Source: an uncultured Elusimicrobia bacterium
GTDB lineage: Bacteria > Elusimicrobiota > Elusimicrobia > Elusimicrobiales > UBA9959
Length of the DNA stretch: 64,000 bases
Assembly (NCBI GenBank): GCA_903879915.1
Contig: CAIRNJ010000051.1
Span: 16,285 to 80,284, forward strand
Reading direction: 5' to 3'
Shown here one piece after another: positions 8,012-16,540 of this stretch. A program made the position numbers and the translations under genes. The notes below the pieces were generated by a model. The model was not told where the DNA came from, made no database searches, and saw nothing but the letters and a program-made list of their open reading frames with translations. How positions within the stretch are numbered: the first letter of the stretch is position 1; every line of letters begins with the position of its first letter.

Positions 8012-8037
8012 GGCTGCTTTAAAAAAGCAGCCTTTTT
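8012..8037. terminator. Terminator built on the GGGGACAGGCT motif
   Basis: GGCTGCTTT (8012-8020) pairs with AAAGCAGCC (8024-8032) over an AAA loop and is followed by T5. It separates the peptidase gene from moaA. The left side, AAAGGGGACAGGCTGCTTT (8002-8020), differs at one base from the arm of the palindromic element at 16540-16744, so this terminator may derive from a half copy of that repeat. Confidence 0.85.
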
Positions 8038-8038
8038 C

Positions 8039-8995
8039 TCAGCCGCCCAGGCTGCTCATTTCTATATGGCCGGCGGAGGCGGAGTCTTTTTTGTAATCGG
8101 CTTTTACCGCGAAGATCTTTTTTATATACCCGGTCAGGGCGGCGTCGTCAGCGCCGCCGCGCAGCGGTTCGCGCAGGTCGTGCGTGGCCGGCGAGAACAG
8201 GCAGGGATAGACCTTGCCCGTGCAGTCCATGCGCACGCGGTTGCAGCTTCCGCAGAAATAGTCGCTGCGGCCGCTTATGAAGCCTATCTTTCCCCTGGCG
8301 CCGGCCAGCGAATAGACCCGGGCCGGGCCGCCGCCCGCGGCCGCCGGGACCTGCGTCAGCGGGCCCAGGGCTTGCTCTATTTTTTTTACGGTTTCGGCCG
8401 TAGTGAACAACGCGTCCTTAAGCCTGTCGGACCGTTCATTGGCCGGAAAGAACTCGATAAAACGCACCTCCAGCGGGCGGTCCACGGACAGCCTGGCAAA
8501 ATCGGCCGCCTCGCCGTCGTTTATCCCTTTCATCAGGACCACGTTCAGTTTTACACCGGCAAAACCGGCGGCGAGGGCTTTTGTTATTGCGTCAAGCACT
8601 TTATCCAGGCCGTCCGAGCCGGTGATCTCCCTGAAAGTTGCAAGCGCCAGGCTGTCCAGGCTGATATTCACGCTGTCGAGGCCGGCCGCGCGCAGGCCGC
8701 CGGCCAGGTCGCCCAACAGCAGGCCGTTGGTGGTCAGCGCCAGCTCCTGCAGGCCGGGGATGGCCCGCAGCAGGCGTACCAGTTCCAGAATATTTTTTTT
8801 AAGCAGCGGCTCGCCGCCGGTAAGGCGTATCTTCTTCACGCCGGCCCGCACGAAGGCCGCGGCGGCGCGGGTCAGCTCCTCGTGGCGCAGCAGGTCGCCG
8901 TGCGGCAGGAACCCCTGCTTTTCCAGCGGCGTACAGTAGACGCAGTTAAGGTTGCACCTGTCGGTCAGCGAGATCCGTAAATATTCTACAGCCAT
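8039..8995 (-). CDS. moaA: GTP 3',8-cyclase MoaA
   Basis: The 318-residue radical SAM enzyme starts molybdopterin synthesis by rearranging GTP. The SAM cluster motif is C14-N-L-N-C18-V-Y-C21. GGEPLL, the SAM contact motif, is near residue 60. The second, GTP-binding cluster is seen as CGSCNRVRMDCTGKVYPCL, and the protein ends in the conserved Gly-Gly needed for activity. It overlaps moeA by 10 bases at the end of the long tup-moe-moa run and is convergent with the peptidase gene. Confidence 0.96.
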   Translation of the reverse strand: MAVEYLRISLTDRCNLNCVYCTPLEKQGFLPHGDLLRHEELTRAAAAFVRAGVKKIRLTGGEPLLKKNILELVRLLRAIPGLQELALTTNGLLLGDLAGGLRAAGLDSVNISLDSLALATFREITGSDGLDKVLDAITKALAAGFAGVKLNVVLMKGINDGEAADFARLSVDRPLEVRFIEFFPANERSDRLKDALFTTAETVKKIEQALGPLTQVPAAAGGGPARVYSLAGARGKIGFISGRSDYFCGSCNRVRMDCTGKVYPCLFSPATHDLREPLRGGADDAALTGYIKKIFAVKADYKKDSASAGHIEMSSLGG

Positions 8996-10167
8996 GAAAT
9001 GAAGCCGGCCTTTCCGTTCTTTTTCACGGACCCGCCTTCTTTTATCATCGTGAAGCCGTCGGCCGCGGCCAGGGCAAGGATGTCGGCGGAACCGTTGCTG
9101 GGAACCTCGGCCAGCGAATACCCGGTTTTCGCGCGCACCGTAGACAGCACCAGGGCGCGGCGCGGCGTGCGGGGCTCGAAAGCGGCGGCGCAGGTGCCGG
9201 CCAGGAATTGCGGCGCGCAGTCGGCGCGGGCGCCCATCTTGCGTATGGCCGGCCGTATATAGGCCAGGTAAGCCATGAAATTGGCCACCGGGTTGCCGGG
9301 TATGCCGAAAACCAGCGTACGGCCTTTCACGCCGAAGAACATGGGCTTGCCGGGCCGCACCCGCACCTTGTGGAAAACGGCTTTCACGCCCAGGCTTTTC
9401 AGCACGGCGGGCACCAGGTCGTAGTCGCCCATGGATACCCCGCCTGAAATAAGCACAACGTCGGCCTTGAGGGCCTTCGCTATGGCGGCCTTCAGTTTTT
9501 GCGCGTCGTCCCGGACTATCACCGGCGCGGCAATGATCCCGTCGGTCTTAAGCAGGGCCGAAAGCATAGGCCCGTTGCTGTTGTAGATCCGGTTCCTGCC
9601 CAGCTTCGCGCCGGGCGGCACTATTTCCCCGCCCGTGTTTATCAGCGCCACCGCCGGCAGCGCGCCGGCCTTAACATGGCTGCGGCCCACGGCGACCAGC
9701 GCGGCTATGTGCGAAACGGCTATCACGGTGCCGCGCGCCAGCACTTTCTGCCCTTTCTTTATATCCTCTCCGCGCAAGGCTATGTTCGCGCCTTTTTTTA
9801 TGCCGTCCTCGAATTTTACCAACCCGTCCTGTTCGGAAGTGTATTCTACCATCACCACGGCGTCCGCGCCGGCGGGCACCGGCGCGCCGGTCATTATCTT
9901 CACGCATTCTCCGGGTCCGACCGGGCCGGCGAAATCTTCGCCGGCCTGCACGATGCCGGCGCAGCGCAGTTCGCGGCCTTTGGCCAGGCCGGCGGCGCGC
10001 ACGGCGTAGCCGTCCACGGCCGACTTGTCGAACGGCGGCATCTCTATGCCGGAGCGGACGTCTTCCAGCAGCACGCGCCCCACCGCGTCTTCGAGACGTA
10101 TCGTCGCCGGCGGCAGGACAGAAGTGTTCTTCAGAACGGCAGCGACGGCTTCTTCGAAACTTATCAT
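8986..10167 (-). CDS. moeA: Molybdopterin molybdenumtransferase MoeA
   Basis: This 393-residue enzyme hydrolyses adenylated molybdopterin and inserts molybdate or tungstate. The family segments are complete: PPFDKSAVDGYAV, IMTGAPVPAGADAVV, LINTGGEIV, SGGVSMGDYD and GIPGNPVANF. The C-terminal domain IV (from about residue 320) is present. It overlaps tupC by 4 bases upstream and moaA by 10 bases downstream, so metal uptake and insertion are translated together. There is one MoeA only, so no sequence-level hint separates Mo from W use. Confidence 0.95.
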   Translation of the reverse strand: MISFEEAVAAVLKNTSVLPPATIRLEDAVGRVLLEDVRSGIEMPPFDKSAVDGYAVRAAGLAKGRELRCAGIVQAGEDFAGPVGPGECVKIMTGAPVPAGADAVVMVEYTSEQDGLVKFEDGIKKGANIALRGEDIKKGQKVLARGTVIAVSHIAALVAVGRSHVKAGALPAVALINTGGEIVPPGAKLGRNRIYNSNGPMLSALLKTDGIIAAPVIVRDDAQKLKAAIAKALKADVVLISGGVSMGDYDLVPAVLKSLGVKAVFHKVRVRPGKPMFFGVKGRTLVFGIPGNPVANFMAYLAYIRPAIRKMGARADCAPQFLAGTCAAAFEPRTPRRALVLSTVRAKTGYSLAEVPSNGSADILALAAADGFTMIKEGGSVKKNGKAGFISWL

Positions 10168-11228
10168 ATGGCCCTCTTTATCAAATGCAGCGCGGTAGCT
10201 TTGAACGAGGAGTAAACCCGCGCTTCCGGTTTTAGCCCCAGCCCGTCCACCAGCTGTTTAGTGACCGCGGCCTGCAGGGTAAAGCCGCAATCCAGCTCCA
10301 CTTTATATTCAAGACCCCACGGCGCCACCGCTACCACCTTCGCCTTGAAATTATTGCGCCGCCCGCCGGCATCGGCGCCTAATGATACGGAAACGGCTTC
10401 CGGCCGTATACAGACGAACACGTCGTCCCCGGGCGCGCAGTCCGCCACCGCCTGCAGCGTCAGCCCGCCGGCCTCCACCGCGCAAAGGTTATCCTGCTGT
10501 GAAACGACTTTGCCCGGCAGGATGGTCTCCACGCCCACGAAATCGGCCACCTCGGCCGAGACCGGCCGCGAGAAAATATCCTGCGGCTCTCCTTGCTGCA
10601 GTATCCTGCCGTTCACCAGTACGGCCAGCTTGTCGCACAGCGTCAGCGCACCGCCCTGGTCCTGCGTCACCAGCACCACGGCCGCCCCGGTGGCCTTTAT
10701 CACTTTGCGCAGGTCGCGGATTATCGAATCTTTCACCCGTTCGTCGAGGCTGGCGAACGGCTCGTCGAGCAGCACCATTTTCGGGCGAGTAACGAAAGCC
10801 CGGGCCAGCGCCGCGCGGTGGCTCTCGCCCTGCGAAAGTGTTTTCGCGTTTCTGTCCTTCAAATGCGTTATTTTAAAAAGCTCCAGGGCTTCACCCACCG
10901 CCGCGGGATCATTCTCCCCCCGCAGCTTCAGCGGCAGCGCCACGTTATAGTGAACGGTATCGCTGGTCAGGTAGGGCTGCGAGAACACCACCGCCATGGC
11001 CCGGCGCAGGAACATTTTATTGGCCGGGGCCAGCGCGTCGCGCCCCATTATCTCCAGCGTCCCGGAGGCCGGCTCCCGGAGCAGCGCCATGGCGTTGAGC
11101 AGCGTGGTCTTGCCGGCGCCGTTGGGCCCGATGATGGCGAACACTTCGCCCTCGCGGATGTTTAGCGCGTCAACGGCCAGGCTGAAGCCGGTGTCGAAGC
11201 CCAGGCGCAGGTTGGAAAGCTTTATCAT
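10164..11228 (-). CDS. tupC: Tungstate/molybdate ABC transporter ATP-binding protein
   Basis: The 354-residue ATPase drives oxyanion import with TupB. The Walker A motif GPNGAGKT is at residues 34-41, the signature LSQGESHRAALARAF is near residue 135 and the Walker B segment MVLLDEPFASLD follows. From about residue 235 a C-terminal TOBE/MOP-like domain occurs (DFVGVETILPGKV, VFVCIRPEAVSV), which binds oxyanion in related proteins and may sense it. It overlaps tupB and moeA by 4 bases each. WtpC or ModC would be alternative names; the TupA type of the binding protein favours TupC. Confidence 0.9.
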   Translation of the reverse strand: MIKLSNLRLGFDTGFSLAVDALNIREGEVFAIIGPNGAGKTTLLNAMALLREPASGTLEIMGRDALAPANKMFLRRAMAVVFSQPYLTSDTVHYNVALPLKLRGENDPAAVGEALELFKITHLKDRNAKTLSQGESHRAALARAFVTRPKMVLLDEPFASLDERVKDSIIRDLRKVIKATGAAVVLVTQDQGGALTLCDKLAVLVNGRILQQGEPQDIFSRPVSAEVADFVGVETILPGKVVSQQDNLCAVEAGGLTLQAVADCAPGDDVFVCIRPEAVSVSLGADAGGRRNNFKAKVVAVAPWGLEYKVELDCGFTLQAAVTKQLVDGLGLKPEARVYSSFKATALHLIKRAI

Positions 11229-11923
11229 CGCGGCGCCTTCTTCTGCTGTATCAGGGTAAGCGTTAGGTTCACTGTAAAGCTCAGCATCAGCAGTATCAGC
11301 CCCAGCGCTATGGCCGTGTCGAAATTGCCGGTGTTGGTCTCCAGCACGGTGGCGGTGGTCAGCATGCGGGTCTGGTGGCGTATATTGCCGCCCACTATCA
11401 TCACCGCCCCCACCTCGGCCACCAGGCGGCCGAAGCCGGCTATCACCGCGGCCAGCACGGTCAGGCGTATTTCCTTAAGGCAGACCTTAATGGCCTGCCA
11501 GTCGCTGGCGCCCAGCGTAAGCACCTGCTGATAGAATTTGGGGTCCACGCTCTGCATGGCGGACACGGACAGCGCGGTGATGATGGGCAACGCTATAATG
11601 AACTGCACCAGTATCATTCCCTTCGGCGTATACAGCCAATTAAGGAAACCCAGCGGGCCGCTGCGCGCCAGGAACAGCATCACCACCAGGCCGGCCACCA
11701 CCGGGGGCAGGCCCATGCCGGTGTTAACCAGCGCTATCAGGAACTTTTTAAGCGGGAATTTTTTTACCGCTATCCAGCTGCCCAGCGGCACCCCCGCCAA
11801 CACGGCCGCCGCCGTGGCCAGCACGGATACGGCCAGCGACAGCCGCGCTATGGCGAAGATCTCGGCGTTGCCGGAAAAGATCAGGTGCAGGGCTTTGTGT
11901 AAGCCCTCCGCGATGAAGCCCAT
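11225..11923 (-). CDS. tupB: Tungstate ABC transporter permease
   Basis: This is a 232-residue inner-membrane permease with about five to six hydrophobic segments and the binding-protein-dependent permease core (LTLGASDWQAIKVCLKEIRLTVLAAVIAGFGRLVAEVGAVMIVGGN). The tail AVMIVGGNIRHQTRMLTTAT, with the ETNTGNFDTAIALG stretch, is typical of TupB. It follows tupA by 15 bases and overlaps tupC by 4 bases. Confidence 0.92.
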   Translation of the reverse strand: MGFIAEGLHKALHLIFSGNAEIFAIARLSLAVSVLATAAAVLAGVPLGSWIAVKKFPLKKFLIALVNTGMGLPPVVAGLVVMLFLARSGPLGFLNWLYTPKGMILVQFIIALPIITALSVSAMQSVDPKFYQQVLTLGASDWQAIKVCLKEIRLTVLAAVIAGFGRLVAEVGAVMIVGGNIRHQTRMLTTATVLETNTGNFDTAIALGLILLMLSFTVNLTLTLIQQKKAPR

Positions 11924-11938
11924 TAAGACCCTTTACTC

Positions 11939-12766
11939 TTATTTTACGGCGTAGTCGTAAATGAACAGCTGCTGCCCGTATTTCTCCAGGCCGAACTTCT
12001 CTATCATTTCTTTGGCCGGAACGGAGAGCACGTAGTCTAAGAAAGCCTTCGCGCCGGCGGCGTTCGTCCTGGGGAATTTGGCCGCGTTCACCAGTATCAG
12101 GCTGTAGCGGTTTATCAGCTCTTCGTCGCCTTCTCCAACCACGACCAGGCCGAGGTTCTTCTGCATCGAAAGATAGGTGGCCCGGTCGGCCAGCGTGTAG
12201 GCGTTCTTTTCGTTGGCCATGGTCAAAGTAGCGGCCATGCCCTGCCCGGCCTCGATGTATTTGTCTTTGCCCGGCTTTACTTTCGCCTCGTTCCAGAGCT
12301 GCAGCTCTTTTTTATTGGTGCCCGACTGGTCGGCGCGGGAAACGAACGCCGCTTTCGCGGCCGCTATCTTTTTAAAAGCGGCGGCGGCTTTTTTCGCGCC
12401 CTTCACCCTGGCGGGGTCGGCGGCGGGGCCGAGGATGACAAAATCGTTATGCATGAACGTGGTGCGGCCGGTGCCGAAGCCTTCGGCCACGAACTGCGCC
12501 TCGTCTTCGGGGCTGTGCACGAACAGGATGTCCGCTTCGCCGGTGCGGCCCAGCTGCAGGGCCTGCCCGGAACCCACCGCTATGGCCTGCAGTTTGTATT
12601 TGCCGTCCTTCTGGAAAGCGTCGGTCAGCACGTCCAGCAGGCCGGTATCCTGCACGCTGGTGGTAGTGGCCAGGCGCACTACGCTCTGCGGGGCGGGCTT
12701 GTTCTGGCAGCCGAAAACCAGCAGCGCGGCCAGCGCCGCGGGAACAACCATTTTTAAATGCTTCAT
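11939..12766 (-). CDS. tupA: Tungstate-binding lipoprotein TupA
   Basis: The 275-residue substrate-binding protein has a lipoprotein signal, ALLVFGC20, and then the TupA hallmark TTTSVQDTGLLD, whose Thr-Thr-Ser contacts tungstate. GSGQALQLGRTGEADILFVHSPEDE, FGTGRTTFMHNDFVILGP and SRADQSGTNKKELQLW complete the family pattern. TupA proteins usually favour tungstate over molybdate, which agrees with the AOR gene at 2991-4829. It follows the sulfite-oxidase-like gene by 92 bases on the same strand and starts the tight tupA-tupB-tupC-moeA-moaA block. It may have its own promoter in that AT-rich gap. Confidence 0.94.
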   Translation of the reverse strand: MKHLKMVVPAALAALLVFGCQNKPAPQSVVRLATTTSVQDTGLLDVLTDAFQKDGKYKLQAIAVGSGQALQLGRTGEADILFVHSPEDEAQFVAEGFGTGRTTFMHNDFVILGPAADPARVKGAKKAAAAFKKIAAAKAAFVSRADQSGTNKKELQLWNEAKVKPGKDKYIEAGQGMAATLTMANEKNAYTLADRATYLSMQKNLGLVVVGEGDEELINRYSLILVNAAKFPRTNAAGAKAFLDYVLSVPAKEMIEKFGLEKYGQQLFIYDYAVK

Positions 12767-12858
12767 ATTAGGGATACCTCTTTAAAAAGATTTTAAAACT
12801 ATATGTTTATGATATCAAATGGCGCGCCGCCGGCAAAAATCCGGCCGCCGCCGTATTT

Positions 12859-13893
12859 TCAATCTCCGAAATGTATCTCCGTTATCGATCTTATCGCGCG
12901 GTCCGAGAAGAAGTCGGGGGCGGGGAACAGGCTGAACAGGCCGCCGTCAGCGTCCGGGGCGGTCTTCACCAGCAGGAATTCCTGCTGGTCGTTGCGGTTG
13001 AAGAGTTCCGAGTAGGAGACCGCCGACCGGTAGCCGTCCTTCGCTGTCACGCAGAACAAGCCGGCGCGCAGGTTGGCGCGTTTGAACGGGTAATACGGCT
13101 TCAGCGCGTCTTTCAGCATCACGCCGGTGAAAGGCGAGGTGCTGTGTATGCCTTTGCCTCGGCCGTAAAAGATAGTATTGAAAGTGTCAGTTTTGAGCTC
13201 AGCCGGGTAATCGGCCAGCTCCCCCACTTTTTCGGCGCCGGAGAATAGTTTTACGGCCGGCGAATACATAGGCGACATACCTTTTTCCACCGGGAAGGAC
13301 CGGGGATACGACCTGACGGTGATCTTGACGGGGTCGGAGATGTTCCGCTCCGTTACCAGGTCGTTGGCGGCCACCAGCCGCGGCGCCTCGGGCAGCGGCC
13401 ACAGGTCCTTGGTCTTGGACGGCACTATGCGCGAAACGTCCGTTGCCACTATAATTTTATGCAGGTTCACCGGGTAGTAAAGCTCGCCCCAGCTGAAAAC
13501 CACTTTCTCCCCTTTTTTATTCTCCACTTCAACGTAAAGGTCTATGATGGGCGGGAACTCGCCTTTGTTCTTCTTATTGAGGACGCTGAGGTTCAGGATA
13601 TCGAACAGCGAATAGCCGTCGTAGCGGTAGGCGCCGGTGAATTTATCCTTGTTCTCCGCGTCCAGCAGGGTCTCCTTAACGATAACGGAACGTTTGGTGA
13701 GCTTCGTGAGGTCCACCGCGCCCGGGTTGGAGACTTCCCCGGCGATTTCCAGCGCGGGCAGGTCCAGCGCCGTGGTTTCGGTATTATCGTAAAAGTCGTT
13801 GGTAGCGTCCGTGGTGTCCACAGCGGCGGCCACCCCCGCCCGCACATTTGCGCCTAACAGCAGTACCGCGCATAATATTGTGAGTTCTTTCAT
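12859..13893 (-). CDS. Secreted protein with sulfite-oxidase-like (Moco-binding) fold
   Basis: A signal peptide (MKELTILCAVLLLGANVRAGVAA) precedes about 320 residues. Two stretches resemble the molybdopterin-binding oxidoreductase fold. One is ALEIAGEVSNPGAVDLTKLT followed by YRYDGYSLFDILNLS; the second is GVMLKDALKPYYPF followed by LFCVTAKDGYRSAVSYSEL. The cysteine that would bind molybdenum in true enzymes of this class is absent from the first module. The only mature-part cysteine I see is in LFCVTAKDGY. Its place between the LysR gene (14 bases upstream) and tupA suggests a role linked to the metal or cofactor. It may be a degenerate binding protein rather than an enzyme. The fold call is tentative. 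Confidence 0.5.
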   Translation of the reverse strand: MKELTILCAVLLLGANVRAGVAAAVDTTDATNDFYDNTETTALDLPALEIAGEVSNPGAVDLTKLTKRSVIVKETLLDAENKDKFTGAYRYDGYSLFDILNLSVLNKKNKGEFPPIIDLYVEVENKKGEKVVFSWGELYYPVNLHKIIVATDVSRIVPSKTKDLWPLPEAPRLVAANDLVTERNISDPVKITVRSYPRSFPVEKGMSPMYSPAVKLFSGAEKVGELADYPAELKTDTFNTIFYGRGKGIHSTSPFTGVMLKDALKPYYPFKRANLRAGLFCVTAKDGYRSAVSYSELFNRNDQQEFLLVKTAPDADGGLFSLFPAPDFFSDRAIRSITEIHFGD

Positions 13894-13907
13894 ATCAGCT
13901 CCTTCTA

Positions 13908-14810
13908 TCAGGCCCGCTCCAGCTGCGTGGCCTTTATGTTCTTCAGATACCCCACCAGGTTTCGGTGCCGCTCCAGCCCCGCTCTTTTCACTTTCTGGTA
14001 CACGTAGAAATTATCCTCAAGCAGCTTCAGCTGCGGGAACACGTTCACCAGCGTTTTTGCCTTTAATTCTTTCAGCACGCAATAGCGCGGCACGAAACCC
14101 ACGCCCAATCCCTCCATGGCGGCGTTGATTATGGCCCGGATGTGGTTCAGTTCTGTGATGTTCTTTAATTCCGGCCGTTCGGCCTGCGGCAGGGCGTTAA
14201 GGAAATTCCCCCACCACTGCCCGCCCTTGTCCATGGACAGGATGCCGCAACCGCCGAGGTCTAGGGGCCGCCGTATCCTGAATTCGCGCACGAATTCCCG
14301 CGACGCTATCACCGCGTATTCTTCGCGGAACAGCGGCGTTTTCTCCAATCCTTCGGCCTTATGGCTTTTGCAGTCTATGATGATGTCCAGCTCGTCTTTC
14401 AGCAGCGGCCTGAGCAGCTCGTGGCGGAACTGGAAATCCACGTGCACGCCGGGATTGCTTTTTATGAAGTCCTTAAGGTACTTCACCAGCAGCGTGGTGC
14501 CGAACTCCACAGTGGCGCCCAGCCTGATGGTGCCGGCGTTCTTGTTCTTTACCGCCCCTATCCGCTCCTCGGCCTTTTCCAGCTCATAGAACACGGCCTC
14601 GCAGGTTTTATAAAGGATGGCGCCGGTCTCGGTCAGGGCCAGCTTGTTGCCGGTACGGGTGAAAAGTTCGTCCTTTACCCCGCGGCCGAGCTTGGCCACG
14701 GCGTGGCTGACCGCGGACTGGGTGAGGTACAGCCGCCGGGACGCCTCGGTATAGCTGAGCGTCTGCGCCACGGCAAAGAAAGCTTTAAGCTGGTATAGGT
14801 CTAGCGCCAT
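13908..14810 (-). CDS. LysR-family transcriptional regulator
   Basis: The 300-residue protein begins with the LysR winged-helix domain (LDLYQLKAFFAVAQTLSYTEASRRLYLTQSAVSHAVAKLG, residues 3-43) and continues into a co-inducer domain (RLGATVEFGTTLL, DIIIDCKSHK, GVGFVPRYCVLKEL). It heads the minus-strand run that includes tupABC, moeA and moaA and is divergent from the P5C dehydrogenase gene, with 101 bases between. It could regulate either side. Its co-inducer is not evident. No ModE-type regulator is present in the window. Confidence 0.9.
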   Translation of the reverse strand: MALDLYQLKAFFAVAQTLSYTEASRRLYLTQSAVSHAVAKLGRGVKDELFTRTGNKLALTETGAILYKTCEAVFYELEKAEERIGAVKNKNAGTIRLGATVEFGTTLLVKYLKDFIKSNPGVHVDFQFRHELLRPLLKDELDIIIDCKSHKAEGLEKTPLFREEYAVIASREFVREFRIRRPLDLGGCGILSMDKGGQWWGNFLNALPQAERPELKNITELNHIRAIINAAMEGLGVGFVPRYCVLKELKAKTLVNVFPQLKLLEDNFYVYQKVKRAGLERHRNLVGYLKNIKATQLERA

Positions 14811-14821
14811 ATTGAATGTTT

Positions 14822-14854
14822 TTCATACTTGCCATGAATACTATGAATTATACT
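14822..14854. promoter_or_regulatory. Divergent promoter / LysR box between LysR gene and P5CDH gene
   Basis: TATAAT lies on the minus strand at 14852-14847, 36 bases before the LysR start, with GTAACA 16 bases upstream of it. On the plus strand TATACT (14849-14854) overlaps it but has no good -35. Next to it TTCAT (14822-14826) and ATGAA (14834-14838) form a 5-bp dyad with 7-base spacing that contains T-N11-A, the general LysR-box pattern. The layout fits autoregulation plus LysR-dependent activation of the dehydrogenase gene, which is inference. Confidence 0.45.
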
Positions 14855-14911
14855 AATATGCCGCGAATTGTTACCATAAGTTCAGCGGACATTTTTCACC
14901 AGGAGGACAAC

Positions 14912-16540
14912 ATGAACACTATTTTCCAGATCCCCAAGCCGGTCAACGAGCCGCTGCTGGATTACGCCCCCGGCCGCCCCGAACGCGCCGAGCTGAAAGC
15001 CAAGATCTCGGAGCTCAGGGACCAGGTAATTGATATTCCTCTTCTGATAGGCGGCAGGGAAATACGCACCGGCCGCACCGTGGACATCGTTATCCCGCAC
15101 GAGAATAAAAAAGTAATAGGCCGCTACCACAAGGCCGGCCCCAGGGAAGTGGCGCTGGCCGTGCAGGCCGCCGCCGCCGCCCGCGAGACCTGGAGCCGCA
15201 TGCCCTGGCACGCCCGGGCGGCCGTTTTCCTGAAAGCCGGCGAACTGCTGGCCACCACCTGGCGCCAGACACTGAACGCAGCCACGATGCTGGGGCAATC
15301 AAAGAACCCATACCAGGCCGAGATAGACGCCGCCTGCGAACTGGTGGACTTCTACCGCTTCAACACTTATTATGCCGAGCGCATTTACGACCAGCAGCCT
15401 TTCTCGCCCTCCGGCAGCTGGAACTACGTCAATTACCGGCCGCTGGAAGGTTTCGTGTTCGCCGTGACGCCGTTCAACTTCACCTCCATAGCCGGCAACC
15501 TGCCCACCGCCCCAGCCATCATGGGCAACACCGTTATCTGGAAGCCCGCCTCCACTGCGGTCTACTCGGGCTACTTCCTTATGAAGCTCTGGCAGGCGGC
15601 CGGCCTGCCGGACGGGGCCATCAACATGCTGCCCGGCGCCGGTGGGGAGGTGGGCGACCCGGTGATAGACAGCCGCGACCTGATGGGGCTGCATTACACC
15701 GGCTCCACGGCCGTTTTCAACGGGATGTGGGCCACCATCACCGGCAACTTCAGCAAATACCGCGGCTACCCGCGCGTGGTAGGCGAGACCGGAGGCAAGG
15801 ATTTCATCTTCGCGCACGAGTCCTGCGACCCCGAAGCACTGAAATGCGCCATCGTGCGCGGCGCCTATGAATACCAGGGGCAGAAATGCTCCGCCGCCAG
15901 CCGCGCCTACATCCCGCGCTCGGTGTGGAACGCCATCAAGGACGACCTGGTGACGCAGATAAAGGGCATCAAGATGGGCCCCGCCGAGGATTTCACGAAC
16001 TTCGTCAACGCCGTCATAGACAAGAACTCGTTCGACAACATAAAGAGCTACATCGACTTCGCCAAGGCGGCGCCCGACGCCAAGGTGCTGGCCGGCGGCG
16101 TCTGCGACGATACGGAAGGCTATTACGTGCAGCCCACGCTGATAGAGACCATCAGCCCGCATTTCAAGACCATGCAGGAGGAGATCTTCGGGCCGGTGAT
16201 GACGGTGTACGTCTACGACGGCGGCAAGTTCGAGGAGACCCTGCGGCTGTGCGACGCCACCTCGCCCTACGCGCTGACCGGCGCCATCTTCGCGCAGGAC
16301 CGCGCGGCGGTGATGAAAGCCGAAACCATGCTGGAGAACGCGGCCGGGAACTTCTACATCAACGACAAGCCCACCGGGGCGGTGGTGGGCCAGCAGCCTT
16401 TCGGCGGCACCCGGGCCTCCGGCACCAACGACAAGGCCGGCTCGCTGATCAACATGATGCGCTGGACCTCCCCGCGCGCGGTCAAGGAGAACTTCACCCC
16501 CCCGCACGACTACCGGTATCCCTTTATGCGGGAAGAATAG
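14912..16540 (+). CDS. pruA: 1-pyrroline-5-carboxylate dehydrogenase
   Basis: The start is ATG 14912, preceded by AGGAGG (14901-14906); an open stretch back to 14816 is promoter sequence. The 542-residue enzyme oxidises glutamate semialdehyde/P5C to glutamate with NAD, the last step of proline breakdown. FAVTPFNFTSIAGNLP (cofactor binding), E292 in GETGGKD and the nucleophile C326 in GQKCSAASR are visible, and the C-terminal PFGGTRASGTNDKAG is diagnostic of the P5CDH branch of the aldehyde dehydrogenases. The length matches the animal-type enzyme rather than PutA fusions. No proline dehydrogenase is adjacent. It is divergent from the LysR gene. Confidence 0.92.
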   Translation: MNTIFQIPKPVNEPLLDYAPGRPERAELKAKISELRDQVIDIPLLIGGREIRTGRTVDIVIPHENKKVIGRYHKAGPREVALAVQAAAAARETWSRMPWHARAAVFLKAGELLATTWRQTLNAATMLGQSKNPYQAEIDAACELVDFYRFNTYYAERIYDQQPFSPSGSWNYVNYRPLEGFVFAVTPFNFTSIAGNLPTAPAIMGNTVIWKPASTAVYSGYFLMKLWQAAGLPDGAINMLPGAGGEVGDPVIDSRDLMGLHYTGSTAVFNGMWATITGNFSKYRGYPRVVGETGGKDFIFAHESCDPEALKCAIVRGAYEYQGQKCSAASRAYIPRSVWNAIKDDLVTQIKGIKMGPAEDFTNFVNAVIDKNSFDNIKSYIDFAKAAPDAKVLAGGVCDDTEGYYVQPTLIETISPHFKTMQEEIFGPVMTVYVYDGGKFEETLRLCDATSPYALTGAIFAQDRAAVMKAETMLENAAGNFYINDKPTGAVVGQQPFGGTRASGTNDKAGSLINMMRWTSPRAVKENFTPPHDYRYPFMREE

